From Paramormyrops kingsleyae (Eukaryota; Chordata; Actinopteri; Osteoglossiformes; Mormyridae): a DNA stretch of 64,000 nt. The stretch's first letter is position 1. Each line of letters begins with the position of its first letter. The translations under genes and the position numbers were made by a program. Shown in pieces: positions 11,387 to 26,300 of the stretch. Below the pieces are notes generated by a model. It was not told the DNA's origin and did not search any database. It was given only the letters and a program-made list of their open reading frames with translations. The stretch lies in NCBI RefSeq assembly GCF_048594095.1, contig NC_132803.1, forward strand, positions 31,542,001 to 31,606,000. Direction: 5' to 3'.

Positions 11387-14300
11387 TTGTGGGGACTCTC
11401 CATTAATTTCTATGGGGAAAACTCTAATCCCAACATGACGACTTTAACCCCTACCCAGCCCTAACCTTAACCATAAGTAACTAAACTAACTTTTGCCATT
11501 TTTAGTTTTTTGATTACGGTCAAAGATTGTTTTCATAAAACTTAGTTTCCCCTTATTGGGACTGAAAAAAAATGGTCCCCACAAGGTCAAAATAACAGGT
11601 TTTTGAGCCCCGCAGTGTAACATACGACCCCCCCGGATGCAGCCTCCACACCTCACATCTGGCATAGAGTGAACACGAAACCTGCTCTCTTGATCAGATC
11701 TTCCGAATTCTGAAGTCGAATTCCAAATTTGGAAGTGGGTGGGGAGACTAATCCAAACAAAAGGGGGGGGGCTCAGATAAGAGAGGCTGCTGGGTAGGAA
11801 ACACCATTGTTCCTAGTAACAAGCAAAACACACCAAGCGCCTGTGTTTGTGCATAATTCACCCAGACACCACAAAGAGGAACATGACACACCCCACCCAT
11901 GACTCCTTCAGGCTTTCCTGAGCTCCTTGGCTCCCAGGAGGCTACTACACTGACCTGGAAATATGTAGAGTATGCTCACGGCATGCCGTGCCGACTGAGT
12001 GCGGCGGAAGAAAAACAAGCTGCATGCTCCTTTAACCAATGGAAGATGAGGGGCGCCATCTTTGATAAGGGCATTTTTTTTAAGGACTGGAAATCAAATT
12101 AAAGTTTAAGCCTTCGGCCGACACCAAGATCAGATGGATGAGCTGGTTCTGTCAATGAGCCTTGTTGCTCTCCCACCCCCCCGCCCACCCCAAGCACAGG
12201 CGCTGCTGGGATGCAGAAATCATAACCCGCAGCATTTAAACTGCCGATAATGTGGACTGTGACACGTAGCAACTTATGGACTGCTCTACCAATCAGAACG
12301 TGAGATTAAACCCCGGGGTTTATTGTGCTTTCCAGCCAATAGAAAGAGGGCCCTAAGTGACAGGTCCCTTATCGGAGCAGGTACCGGTGCGGCGCCATCC
12401 TGAGATTCCACCGGAGAGGCCCGGCTGTCCGGCCACGGCGGGTCGTCCAGCGGCTGCCCGTCAGTGCCTTTCCGCCTGGGGGGCCGTGACATGCGGTTCC
12501 TGCTCCTCCTCGACACGTCGTCCAGGTCCTGGCTGCTCCCGTTCTGTCCCTGGGGAAGGGCAACACAAGCACCAAAGTTAGCTTCTCTGAGAGAACAGCT
12601 CATGGTGGTTTTATTACACAAAAAAATGTTCTGAAGGCAGAAGGAGAAATGATTGGTTCTCTCTCTGAACCAATCAGAGTGTAGAGGAGGTCTGTCCAAA
12701 GAATTTCTCCTTTTGCCCTCAGAATATTTTTCTGTGTAACACTCCCATGAACTGAGAGAACAGCATGGCAGGTCAGAGGTCATACAGGCTGGTTATGGAA
12801 AAGGGGGAGTCAAGGTCACCTTTTCTGGGGGGTACTTCCACAGCTCCACACTGTCCATACTGCTGGCTTTGCTAAATTTTGGTCTTGCTCCTGTGAAAGA
12901 AGGAAGAGCATCACACATCCTTATTGAAAAAGGAGGCCTTTACTGAAAGACGTTCTTGTTGACAAAAGAGTTCTCTATATAAGGGCGAAGCTATTACCAA
13001 CAGGGGAGGTTCTCAGTAAAGAGGTTCCTATAAAATCAAAACTTCAATATTACCACTTACCACAGTGTTTCCCAATCTAGTCCTTGGGGACCCACAGTCG
13101 GGCCGTGTTTTTGCTCCCTCTGAGCTTCTTCCCAGACAGTCCCTGCCAGGAACTGGGAGGGAGCAAAAACGGGGACTGTCTGTGGGTCCTTGAGGAGCCG
13201 ATTGGGAAGCACTGATCTACCGATATCAACTTATGGAGGACGTGTTTAAGACGAGCCTAGAGGACCCAGGACGAGGCACAAGGCAGGGACACCCAGGACA
13301 AGAAACCAATAGTTCATGTTCTGACCGTACTTTCGTTATCAAATTTGGAAATTTAAACTAAGGAACATCACTGAATGTTTTGCTTGAATGTGGTGAACGA
13401 CTCCACCAATCAAAGCTGCAGAGATAATCCAATGAATTCGGGATAATGATACCAGCAGGCTGTCAGAAGGTCTAGACGTATTTAGCTTTAGTCCGTCACT
13501 AATTATCAATGACAAAGTACGGAGCGAGCTAATGTTTTATACAACCATCATTGGGAAATCAGCAGACTAATTAGATATACTGTATTTATAAAAACAAGAA
13601 AAAAACTCTGAGAAAGTTGTTAGCGCTGTGAAGACGTAGAGGGACAGTGAGGGATGACCATCGGTGGGGACAGGCAAAGCAATCGCAGACTAAATTGGAC
13701 TCCCTCTCCGGCAGGTTTACGCACGTCAGCCAAATTCCCATTAGTGCCACCTGACCACAAGACGCTTCACCAAGTGCCCACTTAGGGCAACGGGCATCGC
13801 CACGGAAACTGCCAAGTGCTTTCGGGGGGGAGGAGAGCGGGCTTTTAATGACATCATTTTGGGACTCGCTTCACTTCTGTGCCATCAAGGCAGTGCATCG
13901 CATCATTACTCACTGCCAGGTCAGCCGGCAATCATTTGTATTTATTCCCAACAATGACGACTCTGCATATGATTTATTGAACGGGAGCATTATGAAAATC
14001 CCAAATGTACAAAGGCCCTTCTCAGTATGATGACATCATGTGTATTAATATAAATACTTAACACAATCCTCACAGGCCTGACAGTCATTATTATTATTTC
14101 TTCACTCTCCATATTCAAATTTCTAACAGCTTCAGCATCTCACAAAGCTGCTTGTGCCTCCCCCACAAGCAAACAACACTTTCGTTTCACTTCTTTACTT
14201 CCTTACACTGAATATCTAGTGTTCATATTAAATAAATTAACCAAAAGATATATGTATGTAGGGTTATATGACATGACTGTTGATTTTCACACCAAATATT

Positions 14301-17300
14301 TCCAATGTCCAATGTTAAAAAAGATTATAAAATAAATATTCTTTACCTGTGTTTTTCTATTCACAACTAACCAAACAGATATGGTGACAACGACATTCTC
14401 TGTTGAGCAGCACAGTGGATTGAGATAAACATTGTTACTTTTTTGCCATTCCGAAACGCGCTTAATGCAGGGCCAATGTTTGAGCAATTCCATTTATAAC
14501 CAAGAGAGGGCGCATTACCTCCACTTTATGAATTTTGTACACAACAGAGAGGAATACAAAACTTACATCAATATGATATAATGGTGATTAAATTATTTAA
14601 ATGGTTAAATCATTGATAACCACGCATAAAGGAAGGCGTGAAGCATGCTGTAAATTCCTCATAGAAATTAGTTTCTGGAAAACTCTTCAGCAGATGCCAA
14701 TTTTAAGCTTACCTTGCACCTCAAACTCGGACCCGCATGATGAAAGGTCCGCTTCGCTTATGTCCAAGGTCTCCATGAGCTCCTCCACGTTCATCTGAGC
14801 GGTCTGTTCGCCTTCGTGGTCCCCGATCTGCAGAGAGACCGTTTCCATGGTGAGCGCCCACAGCCAAAATGTACAGCACCAGATTCCCTGAGGGCAAATA
14901 GAAACTCAATCGAAATGAGTTTCAGCTCCATCCTCGACCTTCTGTTTAACCAACTGGGAGCCTCACTTTTCCATATGTGGATGAGGGTGCTTACATTCAA
15001 CATCACAGGAGGCCACATTTACCTACTCAGGGCTACCCTCCATCCATCCAAGACACACCCATCAAAACCAAAGGGAATGATCCTATCTGTACTCCGCCAT
15101 ATTGCTTTCCACATGATCTTCGCATAACAGAGGGGATTAACCGAGATCAAGGGTTGATACCCGGCCAGTGGAGATGGAATGTGCTGATGTAATACGTAAG
15201 GAAGTCACAAACTGGCCCCCAAACCACAGTCGGCTGCACAATGCACTAGATCAAAGATTCTTTTGTGTCCTGTACATTATATTTAATTTATTTAGCAAAG
15301 TCTTTTGTCCAAAACAACTTACATGTGAGGAAAACTTGGAGTCACCCAACATCTGACACCAATGGTCTTTGTTCAAGGCCCTAACAGTGATATGACAACT
15401 ACACCAATGACAGAATTGGAGCCCACAAGCTTCTGATCTATACAGTGCCTCATAACACTAAAGAGAGCAGATCATCATACAATACGAACAAAATGATCAG
15501 GGGTGCTTTGGCTTTGTGCATGATGACAGGACTGTCCAGAGTTCTGACTCTTTCTGACCTCCAACAGTCAAAATAAGAGGAGAAAGTGGAGTGAGAAAAA
15601 TCTTTATCCCAAACATCACAGGGCATAAGGCTGTGAAGCGCACCGGACAGAATTCCTGTCCATCGTCACACTCACACACAGGGTCATATTATATGGCCAG
15701 TCAGCCTTGCTTCATGCGTTTGGACTGTGAGAAAACCCACTAAATGAGGAGGACATGCAAACTCCACACGCACTGAACAATGGTGGGATTCAAACTCACA
15801 ACCCGTGTCTGTTGTCTGTGCCGAAAAAATATTTAAGATTTGTTAAGACTTCTTCATTTTACGAGCCGTTCATGCAGAAAGTGAGATTACTCCGAAGGAT
15901 TCGCAAACGTTTATCACAATCATAGCAGCGTACTTCGGCCAGCTGTCCAATGTCTTGGCCAACAGCCCTCACCTCTCTGGAGATCTCCAGGTGCTTGCGG
16001 GCATAGTGCAGCGCCCTCCGGTGGTTCCCCAAGGCCACGTAGGCATTCCCCAGGCTCCAGCAAGCACGGCCCTCCCCAACCCTGCCGGCCAAAAGCAGCA
16101 AACCATCCCAGGGGTTGAACAAAGCTGACCTCAGGAATTACAGTCAGTCCTGCTACAATGCAACCAATGCATTACAGAAAAACCTCGCACTCATTAAAAT
16201 CACATACTAAAAATACACATAATCCAACAGGAAAAATTGGGTTAGGGGAATGCAGCTAAAAAAAAAAACTTGGTAACTTACGAATTGGTAACTTAAATGA
16301 ATTCAATAATAAAAACAGGGATACCAGCGGTCAATAATATAATTATATGCCTGTTACATAAATAATAATAATGCAATAATAAATTATATCAAACATTTAC
16401 ATACAGTCTCACGAGAATTGCCTAGTAATTGCTTCAACTGAACATGCTGAACTCTAACGTCAGTTGCTGAGAGTCAGGAATAACGACGGCTAAAATGACG
16501 CTCGTGGAAGTTTTGCTTACACAGAAATGGTCTGAGGGCAGAAGAAACAATGATTGGTTATCTTCCTGAACCAGTCAGATTGTAGAGGAAGTGGGTCCAA
16601 ATTAGAAGAGGCAGAACCAAGACATCTGATTGGTTGGTCCTGCCTCCTCTAGTTGCTTGGACCCACCTCCACTACAATCTGATTAGTTCAGGAAGATAAC
16701 CAATCATTGTTTCTGGTTTTTGGTTATAAAACTAGTTCGCACATGGGGCCACCAAAGGCCAGGGCTCAGAGCTGCCAAACCCAGACACAGCTGTGTGTTA
16801 CACTGGGGAATGAGGCAAGCTTCACCAACCCCCTAGGCATAAATTTGACTTTACCTCGTGGACTGAGAAGTTGGGCCTAAGTCTGACCCTGGGGAGCTGC
16901 CCATCTTGCCCCTGCCCGGATCAGCTCCCGGCTCGGCGAGCGGACGCACCTGTCAGTCAGCTGCTGGGCGATGGTGAGGTGCTTCAGGTGATAGTCGGCC
17001 GCGCGCTCGTACTGCTGCAGCAGCGTGTAGGTGTTTCCCAGGCTGTAGCAGGCCTGGGCCTCCATCACCTGGTCCTTCAGCTGGTAGGAGAGCTGCAGCG
17101 TCTTCCTGCATGCAAGCAGCGGGGGAGGTCAGGTGGGGTTGGAGGTAGTAAAGTAAAGAGAGCTGGGGGGGGGGGGGGGGGGGTACTATATAACCTGCAT
17201 ATCCACATCTTCAGAAGGCAACATATGGGACCCATTAAAAACACCCAGTACGGCAAGGCCATAACCCCACTAGCCCCAGCTGAAAGCGGATTGGCCCACA

Positions 17301-20300
17301 AAGTGCCCCTCCCGTCACTCACTGATTCAAAACATATCATTGGCTAATAAGGTTGGCCCCTCTGTATGGATTATGTTCCGTCTTATACCTCCCTCCCACC
17401 TTTAAACGTCCTAGAATGCCCCCCGTCGCACAGCTAGGCAGAACAGAAGAACTTCAGAAAAACCGCTTCTGCTCTTACCTGTAATATTCTGTGGCAGTGT
17501 CAAACTCCCCCAGGAATATGAGGGCGTTGCCAAGGTTACTGTAAGCCCGGCGTTCTGCCGCCTTATCGCCGAACTCCTTGGCGATGGAGAGTCTCTGCGT
17601 GACGCAAGAAACACAGTTATGGTCTATTGTTCAGTCGCTGGCGTCTCCTCCTACCCCAGCGCCTCAGCACCGACTGAAAATGTGTTAACAGCTGGATGCT
17701 GATAGGTGATAATTAATTCCCAATGATACACGCTGTCATCTCATCCAGATAGCACAGGGTACAGGGCAGTACAAAGCGCCCCAATGACCCTGACGAGGAT
17801 AAGCAGTTAGATGATGAGTGGATGGATGGATGACATGGTAATGCTTAATTACAATTTCAGTCAATTTCAGTAATACTCAATCAATTTCAGTTACCTCTCT
17901 ATGGAATTTGATGGCTTCCACAAAGTTCCCCAGCAGGTAGTGGGTATTTCCCAGGTTCCCGTAGGCCCTGCCCTGTGCGGCTCGGTCTCCAAGCTCCTTG
18001 ACCAGGGAGAGGTTCATCCTGATGGACAAAGCATGACAGGGAGAACCGGAGTGAAGTGGGCCGGCATGTTTAAATCAGCAATGGGACACTCCTGAGCCAG
18101 AAATGGTGTCCTGGATCCCAACGAAGGCAAGAGAAGCACGCCGATGGCAAGGATAATGCGTAATTATTTGTGACAATCTCATTGTACTGTTTTCATTCCA
18201 CACATTAAACAGCACTTCATTCAAACTGATTATATTCAAATTCAATTCCCATTTGACTCGCAGGATCTGTGCAAACATGCAAAACGCAGCTAGCATAATG
18301 TGCTAACCGCTAATTGCCCCTGGTTTCCTGGGGCTGGATTCCTGCAGACTCTGGCACTGACAGGTCACCGTGGGACTCTGCTCCCGAGGGGGCACCATCT
18401 TAACGAACCGTTACTGCTCCCGCCACACTGGGCGAAATTGACAAGGCGCGGCGAGAGAAAGGGAGTGTGTAATTATATGCTAATAAGCCAAGGGCTACCA
18501 TAGTACGGCAAGTGATCCCTGAGTCACAAAGGAGTCACAAGGGACTCGCTAGGGAGTCATGACGCTCACTGGCTGCAAAGAGGTACAAGCAGCATATGAC
18601 TCCCACTGGATCGCTTTGCACTAAAGGGATTATTACTCAATGAACACATTTTATCTGCATCAATCTATGTTTCTGTCAGGCATTCAAGATGCGTCTGCAT
18701 ATTCTTTACTAATGCTGCCCCCAGTGGGATTGTGGTTATATTCCATGAAGCGGCTGCTCCTGTTGTGGAAGTGGAAATGTGAATGAATGAATGAATGAAT
18801 GAATGAATGAATGAATGAATGAATGGTTTAATGGATGGAAGGATCTTTTAAATATTGCCTAAATATTTATTCAATGAACTTTATAGTTGATTCATGAAGT
18901 GAGGGAATTTCCCAATTACCTGACTTATTACACACCAATTACTATTTTTATAACTTAACTCTGGTTAGAGTTAAAAGAACATTAGAGGCACTTACTCATA
19001 GAAGACGGTTGCCTTCTCCAGGGTTTCTCTGACCTCAGGGGGTAGATTCCCAGGGTCCTGATTGCAGCCCCATGACTGCTGCTTGCCCTTGGCGTGGAAC
19101 ACATTGCCGATGTTGTAGAGCGCCCGGGCCTCGCCCACCTAGTGGCCAGACACAGAAGTGCAATCAGTCATCAGTTCTAATGAGCACCATGGAGCCACAA
19201 CAATCACTGCATGAAAAACACCACCATCATGCTCATTGAAGGCTCAATCATACACCATATAAATAATGATTCATCATTAGCAGCATTACAATGGGTCGGA
19301 GTCTAATGAAAGTTTATCTGGTACTGATAAGGGCTAAAGACTCGGATTACTGGCAGACCAGATTTAATGGACTTGTATTATCTCTTAGAATTTACAAATG
19401 CCCATCATGAGGTAAATAAAGACAAATTATTGAAGCCATTATAATATTCAATTGACTAGTTTTGGATCAGAAATGTAGGGCATATAGTTTGTGTTGCACT
19501 ATGCAAACCCCTGAGATGGGACATCCCCCAAAAGTGGCTCCACGGTCCACTGAGGACAGGAGGTCCTGGAGGAAGGTCACACACCTTGTCCTCCTGCTCT
19601 CTGGAGATGTCCAGGTGCCGCTGGCAGCAGACCACTGCCTCGTCGTAACGGGCCAGGACCTTAAGGGTATTCCCCAGGTTCCCGCTGGCCTTTCCCTCCC
19701 CAATCCTATCCCCGATAGTTCTGGAAAGGGAGACCAGACTTAGGTTTGTTGACAAAGTATCTTCACACATAGGGTATTTGTCTCCAGTTGTCAATGACCC
19801 TCATACATACAGTAGATACACATACAACTAAGACAAGTCAACACTCATACAGTCCAGTTGAAATATTCAACACGTTGCTGTGGTTGACAGATGTACAAAG
19901 AGTGCATTTCAGTGCAAAGAATGTTGGAATTAATACATCCATCCATCCATCTTCTACCGCTTTTCCGGGAATAAATACAATGCATGCAATAAAATACAAT
20001 ACGTACAGAGTTATTGATAACAATGAGGTATTGTGCAGTGCTGGGTGGGAATTGTACAACTGAGCTGGGAGATCACAACTGATCATGATTATTTCAGTTT
20101 GCTCCTACAGAAACTGTTTATTGAATAGGCTCGTACACTAAGCAGCATAAACCTGTTTCCTGTGTTTCCCCATGGAATGAAAAATGCACACTATTCCTAT
20201 ATCATACCATGCAGAAAAATGGTAAGAAAATGAGGCTTCCAGACAGAACATCCTGTTCAGCTCTGAAAGTGTCCATTAGAAATTATTATGGACTTCAAGT

Positions 20301-23300
20301 GGAAATTAAAAGGCTATTTTCAGTTCGGTCCATATGAAGAGGCAGAGTGATAATGGCAAACAGATGCTCCTAGTATAATGAGTCAGAAGGTGACCTCAGT
20401 TTGGCTCTTGTTGGCAGTGTTAACCCCGGTCAGCTAAAACAAGTCAAAGGCGGCCGCACATCAGTCCCACCCTGCCAGACCAGGGATTTCTGAATCTACT
20501 GACTCTAAGTTTGGACTTACTAATGTAGGATGCAGCCTACTGTGGGGTAAAGGTCTTGACTTTGGCCTGCTCTGAGTATCCTTTGGCTGACGGCACAACG
20601 CCCTGATTACACACTGCAGAGGTCATGATAATCACTGTAATTGTGACACACACTTGCTTATGTGCTTGGGGACACTGCATGCCGTTGAACATTTCTGTGT
20701 AATTTCTGGTCTTCGTGTGTCGTCCCATATATGCATCTTAAATTCCTCTTCTTAAGCATGTAGATCTCCAGGATACCTCAGCGGAAGGTCACCAGTTCGA
20801 ATCCCATCCTTGGGAGAATAGTCACATGTCCATTGGACTCTTGAGCAAGGCCCTTATTCCCCCGAAATGACCCAGGGATGCCAAATAATTGGGTGACCCT
20901 TTGATTGGACCGCAAGCTTCACTCTCAATTGTGTGTCTGTGCGTGTGAGACATATTCCAACGCACCTGTGCTCGTACTTGTGTAAATGGCAAATAAAGCA
21001 TCATTTCTGGTCTAAGCTGTCTGTTTTGAATCACCACAGCAGGCTCCTTTACCTGGCCAAGGTGAGGTCATGCCGGTGGAACTCCAGCGCCTTTCCATAC
21101 TCCTTCAGGTAGAAGTAGGCATTGCCTAGCTGGCTGTAGATGGCGCTGAGGGTCTTCAGGTCTTCGGTGCCCACCTGGACGGCCGCCTCGAAGTACGCCG
21201 CGCCCTCCTTGAAGTTCCCGACCTTACAGAGCCGCTCCCCCTCCAGGGCCAGATCCAAACAGGAGGCCTCCACCCTGAATGCGGACGGAACGACCCAAAA
21301 GTTAGTGTCCGACACCCGGCCAAATTACCGTTTCGCAGGCTAAAGCAGCCCCGCTCTGACTGCACACACAGCACATGATTACATACACAAACTCCCCAGT
21401 AACTGCCACTTAGTCTTTTCTCGGAACACAGGAACTTCTTCGGCAGGTCGATAAGTACACCCCGGCACTGCATTCTTCACGGTCTTACACAATAACATCA
21501 AAGTCCATAGTCCTGAGAGGTGCACAGGAGCCTATCTGCCTGAACTTTGACGAGAACTTCAGACCCTCCAACAGCGGCATTGCTAGGGACTTGTAACAAG
21601 ACGCGAGATTTGCTGGTCAATTAGATAACTTGTCGGATTTAAGGTGGACTTAATTTTCGTCCACTTACATTTAACCCAGACTACCTTAAATCAGACAAGT
21701 TATCCGGCTAAGCAAAAAATCCTGAACTATCTAGAAATCATACTGAACGGTCTCTCTCTGATGTTGCAATGAAGATTCTGAGAAGCGCAACCCTGGGCTG
21801 AGACTGCTGTTTGTATGGAAGTATGGAATTTTGAAACTGAGTGAAAGGCTGTTAAAATATCTGAGCTAAACAAATCTTTGGGGGCTCGCCCAGGCTCGCG
21901 AAGCATCTGCCCTCAAACATTCACCCTAAGCTCTTTTTTGTTCAATTTCCCTGCCCGTCACTCTGTGGAAAAGCTCTTAAATCAAATGATTATAAAGTTC
22001 TCCACCTACACTGGAATTCCTATGGCACATTACCTGCAGATGTTTGCTGTGACAAGTATTGATGTCCATTTCTTTCTGCATGCAATCTTTTGTATCAGAC
22101 CAAAACGTTTTTTTTTTTTCCTTTTTACACAGACATAAAATAGGACTGAGCAATGTTTTTCTTCGGGGGAAAAGACAGAACATCTACTGCGGCCTTCTCC
22201 ACGGTCACCATGGTAACGGTGCACTGGAAAGGGGCTTAAGAAGGCGCCTTTTGGCTCGTCTCAAAATGTCAGCCGACAGCGAACTTCTCCTTGGCTCGAA
22301 GAAACTCTGCAAATGCGGTCTGTGTGTGTGTGTGTGTATTTCCCATTCTAGATACAAAAATGCAATAATGTCACCGCAAGAGCCGTCTCTAATGGGCCAT
22401 TCCCTCCCTGAATTTCTAACCCGAACACACTTCCACATTTTCTCTGGCTTAGCTTAAATTTTTTATTTTATTTTTTTTTTTTTTTTTTGCAGTCGGCCAG
22501 ACCAACATAAACAGAACAAAAATATCTAAAAATAAACTCTGCTGCCGCCTGCTGCTGTTTGAACCCCCACCTCTGAACAGTTAGGGGCCTCAGCGTGGAT
22601 AAATCCACAGCTATCAGCATGGAGAAACAAGGTGTCTGACACACACCGTCTCCTCTTTCTGGGTAACGTGCATAACCAGCCCCCACTCAGTGCATCAGGA
22701 GGCCCACGAGATCACTGATCACTCCACCCAAAATGTAAATCTGGACAAGAAAGTCCACAGCTAGTAACCCCCTCCCCTATCCATCATCTGAAGAATTTCC
22801 TGCACTCTGGGTGGGGGGGGGGGCATCAGAGAGGCTGCACAGACCTCAGAATGATTCTAGAAGGAGAATATCTCAGACGACTTGTCAGCCAAAGCTGAAC
22901 TCTCAAGAAAGACCCACCACAATGTCACTTCTACAGCATGTTCTTGGCACAATGACAGGACTAGATCCAAGACGCCGTGATTCCGGCTTTGAACCAAAAT
23001 GTCTTCACGCACATGGCATCTAGGGACCGTTATCAGTGCAGCTGGAGCTTGTAGGCTTTACACCCTACTGACTGCTGATCCTGCCACAAACGCTCAGCAC
23101 TCTCCCAAATGGGCTCCCTTGGAAGACAAACTCCCTTTATCATTTTAAATTAACTGCTACTGCAAACCCTTACAAGTTCTCCAAAGGGGACAGAGGAAGA
23201 GGTGCCCTTGAATATTCATGACGCTTTCAAATCAAAGGGCGGATGAAGACCACAGGAAGGTCTTTATGGTTAGAGATCTGTCCGCGCGTAAAAGCAAACG

Positions 23301-26300
23301 GGGGGGGGTCGTTTCTTGGCCTTGAGAGCGGTGGTAGGATTTATCAAAGTGGGGGGGGGGGGCATAAGAGGTAATAATTCATACAGGAGGACCCACCTTA
23401 TTATTAGCCAATGATATGTTTTTAAATCGATGAGTGACAGGGGAGATGAACTCCAGGGGCCAATCAGCTTTCAGCTGGACCCAGTGCCCTTGTGGCCCCG
23501 CCCCTGTATATACCCCTGCTTGGCATATCAGATGAATGTAAATCCACAGAGCTTCCACATCGCAGCCAAGGCCAGATAACAGAGAAAGGGGGCCCTGTTT
23601 TCAAACAATACGCGTGGGCCTTCATAAATATGTAAATGCCGCTGTAGGTATTTTGGCACCACAAAGGGACTGAAATTTCAGTCGGTCTTTTTCACGACGG
23701 CACTGGAGGCCGAAAGCCCTTAAAGGCTCCGTGACGTAGACCACAAAATGACTTTTTAGTAGTTAAAAATTTTACGTTTTTTAATGTGCGCTGCAATTGC
23801 AGCATGCTGTATATAAATCGCAATACAGAAATACCGCTGGTCGAGGGCTCTCGTCTACCCATTTAATGACACATACTATTCAGATCCCCTGAGGCAAACC
23901 GGGGACGCTAAAGGGAGGGTCAGCGCCATCAGCCGAAGCGTGTGAATCCTCGTTAAACCCACGAGGGCCCTGGTGTAAAATCCTGCACGATAGGCCAGGC
24001 TGCATGCTAACACTCAGCCACTTCATCCAGCTCTTACACATGATCTTGCGCCGAGCAGTAGAGCTGCATCCAGCCGTCACCTGACTGCTCTTCACGACAG
24101 GCGGCCTTCCACCACTGAGCTGCATTATGGCGTGTAGGGGTGTAACGCTACACAGTTCGGTATATACCTTGGACACAGTTCGGTATGTTTCCGGTACAGC
24201 AGTGGTCAAAGAAACAAAACATAAATTGCTTCTTTTTTACTTCATTAAACAGTGGTTTACTGAACGAAGTATGACTTTCTTATCTCTGTCAATACTGCTG
24301 CAACCTACTAATAAACTAAAATTTACTTAAAAGAAAATCAAGATATTCTCTTAAATAAAAATAAAATATCCATTGAAGGTGCACAGTTACAAAAAAGTAA
24401 CTGTACCTGATCTGTACTGTATTCACATTACCAGCTTTCAGTTTCACATCAGAACCGTGCAACACAAATACTGCCTCAAAAAATGCAAAGCAAAACAAAA
24501 TAAATATCCTTTATGGTGCAGCATTTAAAAAAAGATACCTGTGCTATATATGTATTCACATTAACAGCTTCCAGCTTCACATTAGGACGCACGTCTATGT
24601 GTAGCAGCGCGGCTTCATCCGCCACTGTCTGAATGTTGCTTGGGGGAAACACACAAAGTTTCCGCATTTCTTGCATTGGTTTGGTATATATGCGTACCAA
24701 ACCGAAGGACCCGTACTGAATATTTTCGGTATGAATATGTCTACCGTTACACTCCTAATGGCTTGGTGTGTTAGGATGCTGTGGCAGTGATCGAAAGGTC
24801 AGCGGTTCAAATCCCAGGGTCGGCAGAGTGCTGTCGCTTTTGGGCCGTTGAGTAAGATCTTCAACCCCCAATTGTTCCAGGGACAGTCAGAGTCTTTTCT
24901 CAAAAAAGAAGAAAAAAAAAATGTGTTGCTTCGGAGATCAGCATTTAATAACAGACCGGAAGTGGGAGAGAGACTTGTGCTGAATACTGAAAGACATATT
25001 ACTCCGAGCTCTTTGTGTGATTATTTATGCATTTCACCTGCACAGCTGAAATCTCCAGCTTCCGTGCAAAGTGTGATTTGGCGTTTTGCCTGCAGGGGAG
25101 ATGGAGCATTCCTCAGTCGTCAGTGACACTGGGATGTAATGACATCATGGAGGACCTTCACTCCAAGCCCATGGGCCTGGATCTAGCGTGTGCTGGGAGG
25201 AGGTATGAAAAGCCACCACTCCTGAGCTGCTGGTGGACCTCCAGCACTCATCTCCACCAGTAAGCCAAGCATCAGACTTTGATGCCTCCAAATTCTTCCA
25301 CAAAAGTCAAAACTCCCCAATTAACTACCTGTGGCTTCATTAGTATTGAAAGAAATCAAGCTTGGGAACAAGACTGGGTAGCTCAGTGGATAGCAATGCT
25401 GACACCCACCCCCAAGGTCGGGGGCAGTTCAAAACCCACCTGTGTTTCCCCAGGCAGTCCAAAGGCATGCAATTTTCACTAACTGGTGTCTCTGAATTAT
25501 CCAGATAGTGAATAATTGGGTGTATGTGCTGTGTGATGGACTGCCAGCCCCTTTCCAGGGTGTCCTGCCCAAAAGGAGGACGAATTTGTCAATGACTGCA
25601 TGATTCAAGAATCATGAGAACCAATCAATGTGCGACATCACGACAACCCCGCCCTCCATGGGAATACACAGGTGCAAATCACCACCACTATTGCATAAAA
25701 CCTACACAGCAGTGAAAACTCAGTGGGGTTTGCAGAAGCAGCCTTTGGCGAATGCGTACTGCGCCCTAAAGCCCAGCCCACTTTCTGGAATGGAACCGTC
25801 TTGTTTACCAATTGCAACAGGTTGAAATACTTTGCTCCAGTGATTTGGGGGCGGAGCTCTGTGGCACTCCTCCAGTTCGTGCTTGACCAATATGCTGACA
25901 GTGACAAACTGGAGTCCGTGGGGGATGTGAATCAGCGGGGCACGCGTGTGCCCCGGCACTGGCAAACGCCGTCATGTGATGACAGATCAGCCTTAATGAC
26001 TGGAATTGACTGGAAGTTATTTAAATGTTCTAACCTTTGGTGTAGTAAACACCAGTTGCTCTATTCCAAAGCCTTTTCAGGACTGACCTCTCATTCTTTG
26101 GGCAACAAACTCAATATATCCAGTGTGGTACCAAGGTACACTTGCAGCCTTTCAGTGTACTTGCGTTTATTTCCACAGCGGCTGACAAGACAAGCACACA
26201 CTTGTCGACGGGCGAATTTAGTCCGAAAATGACGAGACAGGCATCCTCACTTTTGGGAGTCCTGAGCCATAAAACTTGTCTACGTAACGTCCAATTATGT

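Larger units (their letters stand above)
9365..12384 (-). other. gpsm1 intron 11
   Basis: About 3 kb. It holds degenerate repeat sequence around 9449-9700 that resembles the edge of a hAT-type element (CAGGGGTCTCGAAC), and the (CA)n-linked element at 11296-11610. The rest is unrecognised. Confidence 0.75.
14828..15972 (-). other. gpsm1 intron 8
   Basis: 1145 bp. Holds SINE-related pieces at 15279-15400 and 15690-15830. Confidence 0.8.

Noticed and set aside
11106..11464. Open frames of alternating Thr-His or Cys-Val
   Set aside because: Translation of the (CA)n tract. The same applies to the GT tracts at 30983 and 49263.
12286..12783. 165-codon minus-strand frame around gpsm1 exon 11
   Set aside because: It is exon 11 read through both introns; only 12385-12549 has the expected phase and neighbours.
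24795..24815. tRNA B-box-like sequences (also near 20790, 25415 and 40165)
   Set aside because: They belong to SINE heads; no complete cloverleaf could be drawn, so they are not tRNA genes.
25723..26232. 169-codon open frame within gpsm1 intron 1
   Set aside because: No similarity to a known family that I can name, and it lies in repeat-derived DNA next to SINE sequence.
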